Source: an uncultured Eubacterium sp.
GTDB lineage: Bacteria > Bacillota > Clostridia > Lachnospirales > Lachnospiraceae
Assembly (NCBI GenBank): GCA_958446835.1
Contig: CAUCXT010000009.1
Coordinates: 24,047 to 88,046 of the forward strand
Direction: 5' to 3'
DNA length: 64,000 nucleotides
The first letter of the stretch is position 1, and every line of letters starts with the position of its first letter. The position numbers and the translations under genes are program-made. The notes under the pieces are model-generated. The model saw only the letters and a list, made by a program, of their open reading frames with translations, was not told where the DNA came from and did no database searches. Shown piece by piece: positions 58,296 through 64,000 of this stretch.

Positions 58296-58324
58296 TTGAC
58301 AATCACAACGAGATAGTATACTAT
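58296..58324 (+). promoter_or_regulatory. Promoter of the enolase gene
   Basis: A consensus -35 TTGACA (58296-58301), a 17-bp spacer and -10 TACTAT (58319-58324), with alternative TATACT two bases earlier. The 5' leader is about 95 nt. Confidence 0.7.
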
Positions 58325-58375
58325 AACTTTGGTTAGATAATGCTGACTTGTGAATAATCATGTAATGACTTCTTT

Positions 58376-58400
58376 CGGAAGGGTTTGTCTGGCCCTTCCG
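58376..58400 (+). other. Hairpin in the enolase leader
   Basis: CGGAAGGG (58376-58383) and CCCTTCCG (58393-58400) form a perfect 8-bp stem with a 9-nt loop, 27 bp before the start codon. It may stabilise the abundant glycolytic mRNA. Confidence 0.6.
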
Positions 58401-58427
58401 GGGAGGACAACAGAAGGGAGATTTGTC

Positions 58428-59729
58428 ATGAATTATCTTGAAATCGAAAAGGTTGTCGGAAGGGAAATATTAGACTCCAGAGGAAATCCAACAGTTGAGG
58501 CGGAGGTATATCTTGCAGATGGAACTGTTGGAAGGGGAACAGCACCTAGTGGTGCGTCAACAGGTGAATTTGAGGCGCTTGAACTTCGCGATGGAGATAA
58601 GTCGAGGTATCTTGGAAAGGGCGTATTGAAGGCGGTTGAGAATATAAATACGGTTATCAACGATGCGGTTGCAGGGCTTGATGCCTCCGATATATATGCG
58701 GTTGACAGGGCAATGATTGAGGCAGATGGAACCAAGGATAAGTCAAAGCTTGGTGCCAATGCGATTCTGGCTGTTTCTATTGCAGCGGCAAGGGCAGCGT
58801 CTATATCTCTTGATATACCTCTTTATCGTTTCCTTGGAGGAATATCAGGAAATAGACTTCCGGTGCCTATGATGAATATAGTAAATGGAGGCTGTCATGC
58901 ACTCTCGTCAGGGCTTGATGTGCAGGAGTTCATGATCATGCCTGTGGGTGCTCCTTCGTTCAAGGAGTGCTTAAGATGGTGCGCGGAGGTATTCCATGCG
59001 CTTGCAGCTATCTTGAAGGAGCGCGGACTTGCCACATCTGTAGGTGACGAAGGTGGATTTGCACCTGCGCTTAAGTCTGATGAGGAGGCAATTGAGACAA
59101 TACTTGAGGCAGTCAAGAAGGCGGGCTATGAGCCGGGACGTGATTTTAAGATTGCCATGGATGCAGCCTCGTCCGAGTGGAAGAGTGAGAAGGGCAAGGG
59201 CTTCTACAAGCTTCCGAAGGCAGGAACAGAATATACTTCGGAGGAGCTTATCGAGCACTGGGCAGCTCTGTGCGAAAAGTATCCTATAATCTCAATTGAG
59301 GATGGACTTGACGAGGAGGATTGGGAAGGCTGGCAGAAGCTTACCAAGAGACTTGGAGATAAGGTACAGCTTGTCGGCGATGACCTCTTTGTTACCAACA
59401 CTGAGCGTCTGTCAAAGGGAATCGAGCTTGGCGCAGGAAATGCAATTCTCATAAAGCTCAACCAGATAGGTTCAGTATCGGAGACACTTGAGGCAATCAA
59501 GATGGCACACAAGGCAGGCTACACCGCAATATCCTCACACCGCTCAGGTGAGACGGCGGACACGACGATTGCCGACCTTGCGGTTGCACTTAATACATGC
59601 CAGATTAAGACCGGCGCGCCTAGCCGTTCGGAGCGCGTTGCCAAGTATAACCAGCTCCTCCGCATTGAGGAAGAGCTTGGACAGGCAGCAGTATATCCGG
59701 GAATAAAGGCTTTCAATGTAAGACAGTAA
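58428..59729 (+). CDS. eno: Enolase
   Basis: 433 residues converting 2-phosphoglycerate to phosphoenolpyruvate. It begins MNYLEIEKVVGREILDSRGN. Catalytic and metal residues are in GDEGGFAP, SIEDGLDEEDWEGW, LVGDDLFVTN, IKLNQIGSVSE (Lys) and SHRSGETADTTIADL. The ATG after AAGGGAG is preferred over a longer frame that runs through the leader hairpin. Confidence 0.98.
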   Translation: MNYLEIEKVVGREILDSRGNPTVEAEVYLADGTVGRGTAPSGASTGEFEALELRDGDKSRYLGKGVLKAVENINTVINDAVAGLDASDIYAVDRAMIEADGTKDKSKLGANAILAVSIAAARAASISLDIPLYRFLGGISGNRLPVPMMNIVNGGCHALSSGLDVQEFMIMPVGAPSFKECLRWCAEVFHALAAILKERGLATSVGDEGGFAPALKSDEEAIETILEAVKKAGYEPGRDFKIAMDAASSEWKSEKGKGFYKLPKAGTEYTSEELIEHWAALCEKYPIISIEDGLDEEDWEGWQKLTKRLGDKVQLVGDDLFVTNTERLSKGIELGAGNAILIKLNQIGSVSETLEAIKMAHKAGYTAISSHRSGETADTTIADLAVALNTCQIKTGAPSRSERVAKYNQLLRIEEELGQAAVYPGIKAFNVRQ

Positions 59730-59751
59730 TCGCGTTGCGACAGCGGGTGCG

Positions 59752-59786
59752 TGGGACAGGGGTCTGACACCTCTGTCCCATTTTTT
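59752..59786 (+). terminator. Enolase terminator
   Basis: TGGGACAG (59752-59759) pairs with CTGTCCCA (59773-59780), with inner GGTC-type pairing, followed by TTTTTT (59781-59786). The left arm and following GGGTC recur near 62580. Confidence 0.88.
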
Positions 59787-59946
59787 ATGCCCAAAACAGG
59801 TCGCTGTAGGTAACTTTGCTTTTTTTTAACAGTGATTGGAAATTGCGGATGTGCAGTAGATTGTCTAAAATATAACAATGTCTGGGACAACATTTCAGGT
59901 GAAGTAATCAATTGTATTTGCGTAGTTAAGTTATCTGCGAATACTT

Positions 59947-59955
59947 TGGTATAAT
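59947..59955 (+). promoter_or_regulatory. Extended -10 promoter of xpkA
   Basis: TGGTATAAT, a perfect -10 box (59950-59955) with the TGn extension (59947-59949). No good -35 box is visible. A small hairpin GCAGG-AAAA-CCTGC (60002-60015) lies just before the ribosome site. Confidence 0.6.
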
Positions 59956-60030
59956 GTATTGGGGAATCGTGATTGGTTGAAACCCGGATAATAAGATATA
60001 CGCAGGAAAACCTGCTGAATGGAGAAAATT

Positions 60031-62406
60031 ATGTCAGACATGAACGTTGTTGAAAAGCAGCCGCTCACAGACGAGTATCTCAAGAAAATGGATGCCTACT
60101 GGCGTGCAACTAACTATCTTGGTGCAGCTCAGTTATATCTTCTTGATAATCCGTTACTTCGTGAGCCACTTACTATGGATCACATTAAAAAGAAAATTGT
60201 TGGTCACTGGGGTACAGTTCCGGGACAAAACTTTGTATATGTACACTTGAACCGTGTAATTAAGAAGTATGATCAGGATATGATTTTAATTTCAGGTCCG
60301 GGTCATGGCGGAAACTTCTTCGTTGCCAATACATATCTTGAGGGAACCTACAGCGAGATATATCCTAATATTGGAGAGGATATGGATGGACTTAAGAAGC
60401 TGTGCAAGCAGTTCTCTTTCCCGGGCGGTATCTCAAGCCACGTAGCACCTGAGACACCCGGTTCAATCAATGAAGGTGGTGAGCTTGGATATTCACTTGC
60501 ACATTCCTTCGGAGCTGTGTTCGATAACCCGGATTTAGTTGTTGCATGTATCGTCGGTGACGGCGAGGCTGAGACAGGTCCTCTTGCAACATCATGGCAG
60601 TGTAACAAGTTCTTAAATGCCAAGAATGACGGTGCGGTTCTTCCTATCCTTCATCTGAACGGCTACAAGATAAGCAACCCTACTGTTCTTGCACGTATCT
60701 CACATGAGGAGCTTGAGCACTTCTTCGACGGATGCGGCTGGAAGCCATACTTTGTTGAGGGTGATGACCCTATGACAATGCACCGCAAGATGGCAGAGGC
60801 TCTCGATGTCTGCATGGATGAAATCAAGGCAATCCAGAAGGCAGCAAGGGAGGATGGAGACACGACAAGACATAAGTGGCCTATGATTGTGCTTCGTACA
60901 CCGAAGGGCTGGACAGGACCTAAGGAGGTTGACGGCAAGCAGATTGAGGGCTCATTCAGAGCTCATCAGGTTCCTATTACAATGGAGAAGCCGGAGCACC
61001 TTGAGTTATTAAAGAACTGGTTGGAGAGCTATCATCCGGAGGAGCTTTTCGATGAGAACGGCAAGCTTATTCCTGAGCTTAAGGCTCTTGCACCTACAGG
61101 TGACAGAAGAATCGGTTCTAACCCACATGCTAATGGTGGTAAGCTGTTAAAGGATTTAAGACTCCCTGATTTCAGAGAGTATGGTATAGATGTGCCTAAG
61201 CCGGGTGCCGTTGAGGCACAGGATATGATAGAGCTTGGTGGATTTGTAAGAGACATCTTCAAGCTCAACGAGGAGTCAAAGAACTTCCGTATCTTCGGAC
61301 CTGATGAGACGATGTCAAACCGTCTTGGCAAGGTATTCGAGGTTACCAACCGTGACTGGAATAATGAGAAGTATGATTCCGACGAGTTCCTTGCGGATGA
61401 TGGACGTGTAATGGATTCAATGCTCTCAGAGCATATGTGTGAGGGCTGGTTAGAGGGATACCTTCTTACCGGACGTCATGGTTTCTTTGCAAGCTACGAG
61501 GCATTTATCAGAGTTGTAGACTCTATGTGTGCACAGCACGCTAAGTGGTTAAAGGTATGTAATCAGCTTCCTTGGAGACAGTCGATTGCTTCACTTAACC
61601 TTATCCTTTCATCAAATGTATGGCAGCAGGATCACAACGGATTCACACATCAGGATCCGGGCTTCCTTGACCATATTGCAAATAAGAAGTCAGACGTTGT
61701 ACGTCTTTATCTGCCACCGGATACTAACTGTCTTCTTTCATGCTTTGACCACTGTATCAGAAGCCGTAACTATGTGAACGTGCTTGTCACATCCAAGCAC
61801 CCAAGACAGCAGTGGCTCACAATGGAGCAGGCTGTTAAGCATTGTACACAGGGTATCGGTATCTGGGATTGGGCAAGCAATGATCAGGGACAGGAGCCGG
61901 ATATCGTTATGGCATGCTGTGGCGATACACCAACTCTTGAGACACTTGCAGCAGTCACAATCTTGAGAAAGGCTCTTCCGGAGCTTAAGATTCGTGTTGT
62001 AAACGTAGTTGACCTTATGAAGCTTGAGCCTAGCACAAAGCACCCTCATGGTCTTACAGACGCGGAGTACGATGCATTGTTCACAAAGGATAAGCCAATT
62101 GTATTTGCATTCCACGGCTACCATACACTCATCCATGAGCTTACATATCGCAGAAATAACCGCAACCTTCATGTATACGGTTATCAGGAGGAGGGTACAA
62201 TCACAACTCCATTCGATATGAGAGTACAGAATGAGATTGACCGTTTCAACCTTGTAAAGAACGCTATCCGCTTCCTTCCTCAGCTTGGAAACAGAGGTTC
62301 ATATCTTGTACAGCAGATGAACGATAAGCTTGTTGAGCATAAGCAGTACATCCATGAGTATGGACTTGATTTACCTGAGGTAAGAGACTGGAAATGGGAT
62401 TTATAA
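60031..62406 (+). CDS. xpkA: Xylulose-5-phosphate/fructose-6-phosphate phosphoketolase
   Basis: 791 residues, ThDP-dependent. It cleaves xylulose 5-phosphate with phosphate to acetyl phosphate and glyceraldehyde 3-phosphate. The ThDP motif GDGEAETGPLATSWQCNKFLN-type segment is at about residue 170, with GPGHGGNFFVANTYLEG and SHVAPETPGSINEGGELGY before it. The C-terminal half has EGWLEGYLLTGRHGFFASYEAF. The second ATG, six bases after GGAG, is preferred; the first lies four codons upstream. High-expression codon choice resembles the ribosomal genes. Confidence 0.97.
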   Translation: MSDMNVVEKQPLTDEYLKKMDAYWRATNYLGAAQLYLLDNPLLREPLTMDHIKKKIVGHWGTVPGQNFVYVHLNRVIKKYDQDMILISGPGHGGNFFVANTYLEGTYSEIYPNIGEDMDGLKKLCKQFSFPGGISSHVAPETPGSINEGGELGYSLAHSFGAVFDNPDLVVACIVGDGEAETGPLATSWQCNKFLNAKNDGAVLPILHLNGYKISNPTVLARISHEELEHFFDGCGWKPYFVEGDDPMTMHRKMAEALDVCMDEIKAIQKAAREDGDTTRHKWPMIVLRTPKGWTGPKEVDGKQIEGSFRAHQVPITMEKPEHLELLKNWLESYHPEELFDENGKLIPELKALAPTGDRRIGSNPHANGGKLLKDLRLPDFREYGIDVPKPGAVEAQDMIELGGFVRDIFKLNEESKNFRIFGPDETMSNRLGKVFEVTNRDWNNEKYDSDEFLADDGRVMDSMLSEHMCEGWLEGYLLTGRHGFFASYEAFIRVVDSMCAQHAKWLKVCNQLPWRQSIASLNLILSSNVWQQDHNGFTHQDPGFLDHIANKKSDVVRLYLPPDTNCLLSCFDHCIRSRNYVNVLVTSKHPRQQWLTMEQAVKHCTQGIGIWDWASNDQGQEPDIVMACCGDTPTLETLAAVTILRKALPELKIRVVNVVDLMKLEPSTKHPHGLTDAEYDALFTKDKPIVFAFHGYHTLIHELTYRRNNRNLHVYGYQEEGTITTPFDMRVQNEIDRFNLVKNAIRFLPQLGNRGSYLVQQMNDKLVEHKQYIHEYGLDLPEVRDWKWDL

Positions 62407-62527
62407 AAACAGCAGTTACACAGTAAAATTGTGACTACATAAGAACATATACTAAAGACAAAGTATACGAAAGATGAATATTCTTATCGATGTGATTACC
62501 GATGAAAGATTCAAACAATGTCAAAGA

Positions 62528-62568
62528 GCAATGCCCACTGTCGGATAGACAGCGGGCATTGCTTTTTT
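62528..62568 (+). terminator. Terminator of xpkA
   Basis: GCAATGCCCACTGTC (62528-62542) pairs with GACAGCGGGCATTGC (62548-62562), one mismatch, loop GGATA, then TTTTTT. Confidence 0.93.
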
Positions 62569-62600
62569 GCGTGGGCTGGGTTGGGACAGGGGTCAAAAGT

Positions 62601-63689
62601 CTATGCCCCGCCTTTATTTTTCGCCCTGTACTGCGCGGGCGTCATTTTATATTTTTCCAGAAAAATCTTATAAAAGTACCCCTTATTGTGATAGCCGATA
62701 AGCTCCATTATATAGTCAATACTGTAGCTTGTTGAGAGCAGAAGTTCTTCGGCTCTTTTTAGTCTGCACTGCTGAAGATATTCGGTGTATGTGAGGCCTG
62801 CGTGAGATTTAAGAAGCCTGTTAAAATAATCTTCCTGAAAATGAAATTCCTGCGTGAGAGCGGCAAGGGAAATGTCCGCAAGATGCTCATTCATGAATTG
62901 CGTAATCTCCTCAAACAAGATCCAGTTCATTTCACGGCGCAGCTTCTGTGATATGGAGAAATCATACTGTGTGCTGAGTATGTAGAATATTCTCAGCAAA
63001 AGTCCCTGGCATATATAAGGAGAAGCCTCATCGTGGTGGTCAAGCTCTTTTAGAAGCTGCATGAGCGTGTCCTCAATCCTGAAACCATTTTTGTCATGCC
63101 CGGTATTAGGCGGAAGTGAGTCAGACGGTAACGGTTTAAAATGAAGGTATTGCTGCAGGGATTTCTGTTTAAGCAGAGCCGTCTTTAAGAAGGCGGATAT
63201 ACGTTCAGTGGTCACCCTTTTCTCCATGACATCATCAAACATGATATTCGTAATTCCAAGAAAAAGAATGGTGGCAGGTTTATCACCAAGGATTTCCTGA
63301 TGCTGGCAGTTACGGTCTATCAGGCACAGCTCACCCTTGTGGAAAACGTATTCATTTCCAAGGATTTTCTGCCGGTACTCGCCATCTATTATATAGAATA
63401 ATTCAAGATATTCATGTGAGTGCATCTGCGTTTTCATACCCGGTGTAAATTCCTTGGAATAGAGAAAATGTGAGGCGGAAGGCAGCAGTGTCGCCGATAC
63501 AACATGTTGCGGGCTTATATCCCACATAAGTGCAAAAATATGCTCGCTTGCAGGCATAGGGTATGGCTTTACCTCTATCTCATGCGGAGCGTATTCAGGG
63601 CAGACAATCTTAAAGCGTGCCAGATTGTCGGAAAGCGGTATATTTTTTCCTTCATATATAAGATTATGTGTGTAATGTTTTAAATCCAT
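62601..63689 (-). CDS. AraC-family transcriptional regulator with N-terminal cupin
   Basis: 362 residues. A cupin sensing domain at about residues 80-150 contains HSHEYLELFYIIDGEYRQ and HKGELCLIDRNCQHQE. The C-terminal 100 residues carry two helix-turn-helix motifs (SLAALTQEFHFQEDYFNRLL and YIMELIGYHNKGYFYKIF) and the AraC signature near MTPAQYR. AAAGGAG precedes the ATG. It is divergent to whatever lies beyond the right edge, which is probably its target. No ligand can be named. Confidence 0.93.
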   Translation of the reverse strand: MDLKHYTHNLIYEGKNIPLSDNLARFKIVCPEYAPHEIEVKPYPMPASEHIFALMWDISPQHVVSATLLPSASHFLYSKEFTPGMKTQMHSHEYLELFYIIDGEYRQKILGNEYVFHKGELCLIDRNCQHQEILGDKPATILFLGITNIMFDDVMEKRVTTERISAFLKTALLKQKSLQQYLHFKPLPSDSLPPNTGHDKNGFRIEDTLMQLLKELDHHDEASPYICQGLLLRIFYILSTQYDFSISQKLRREMNWILFEEITQFMNEHLADISLAALTQEFHFQEDYFNRLLKSHAGLTYTEYLQQCRLKRAEELLLSTSYSIDYIMELIGYHNKGYFYKIFLEKYKMTPAQYRAKNKGGA

Positions 63690-64000
63690 AGAGACTCCTT
63701 TTATTGATACAAGTCAATGGCGGCAAAAAAGCCAGGCGTGAGATTGCTATACGCTGTGTGAGTTTTGCTTTTCATTTGCCGGAACTAAAATATATGCGTG
63801 AAGCAGACGTATTCAGAGCCAGAATATGTGACCTTATGTACACGCATATATAAAACAATATAGCGAAAAAGACAAAAGTTTTCAATTGTTTTATTTGAGG
63901 TGCGGCGCAATAGCCTTTCACAGTATTTTCACATAAATTACAAATTTTGGACCTATGTCAATACCTTGGACACAAAAAGTTGAACGCATTTCTCCCCAAC
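63690..64000. other. Intergenic region at right edge
   Basis: 311 bp without a convincing open reading frame. It is AT-rich and probably holds the divergent promoters of the AraC gene and of the next gene outside the window. I could not define a promoter or operator with confidence. Confidence 0.4.

Overview
The window looks like chromosome of an anaerobic Firmicute of the Lachnospiraceae type (Agathobacter/Roseburia/Lachnospira relatives). The grounds are moderate GC content, the classic clostridial S10-spc-alpha ribosomal gene order, a zinc-type S14, an unusually long L17, ECF transporter genes directly behind rplQ, strong AGGAGG ribosome sites, and carbohydrate genes (GH36 alpha-galactosidase with a GPH symporter, phosphoketolase). 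The assignment is inferred from gene content; no species is claimed. No phage, insertion sequence, CRISPR array, rRNA or tRNA gene was recognised.

Layout. (1) About 1-11.5 kb: the 3' part of a surface-glycan cluster, all on the + strand. It encodes an E1/RfbH-type C-3 dehydratase (cut by the window edge), an acetolactate-synthase-like ThDP enzyme, an extended SDR reductase, a GtrB-like glycosyltransferase, a probable GT-A protein, an NDP-hexose 2,3-dehydratase, a Gfo/Idh/MocA oxidoreductase, a GT-C-like membrane protein and a second polytopic membrane protein. Together these enzymes resemble a route to a deoxygenated (2,3,6-trideoxy or 3,6-dideoxy plus 2,6-dideoxy), possibly 4-C-branched hexose. 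This is the most interesting system in the window. (2) 11.5-19 kb: envelope/signalling genes. They are two convergent, diverged paralogues with one membrane anchor each, a TetR regulator, a 902-residue zinc-ribbon protein with eleven 14-residue repeats, and a membrane GGDEF-EAL protein with a degenerate GGDEF motif.

(3) 19-25.3 kb: a TetR-controlled operon with two matching operator-like dyads around its promoter. It encodes a GT28-like protein, a melibiose-type symporter and a GH36 alpha-galactosidase. (4) 25.3-29.7 kb: a YkgJ-type cysteine cluster protein, an HD-domain protein, a PfkB-family kinase, and a 7TM/PAS/HD-GYP gene interrupted by one in-frame TGA. (5) 29.7-33.9 kb: the copper operon csoR-copA-copZ with two CsoR-like operators, then an rRNA-methyltransferase-like gene.

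(6) 34-50.8 kb: the ribosomal protein supercluster rpsJ to rplQ with secY, adk, map, infA, rpmJ and rpoA. It is preceded by two promoters and a highly structured leader of about 280 nt, and is closed by a strong terminator. (7) 50.8-58.3 kb: ecfA1-ecfA2-ecfT (vitamin-uptake energising module), a tandem-domain PPK2 kinase, truA and a cytosolic hybrid histidine kinase. (8) 58.3-64 kb: enolase, phosphoketolase and an AraC-family regulator, each bounded by clear promoters or terminators. Central carbon metabolism (eno, xpkA), sugar import and degradation, and surface glycan synthesis are thus the metabolic themes. Cyclic-di-nucleotide and two-component signalling genes are scattered between them.
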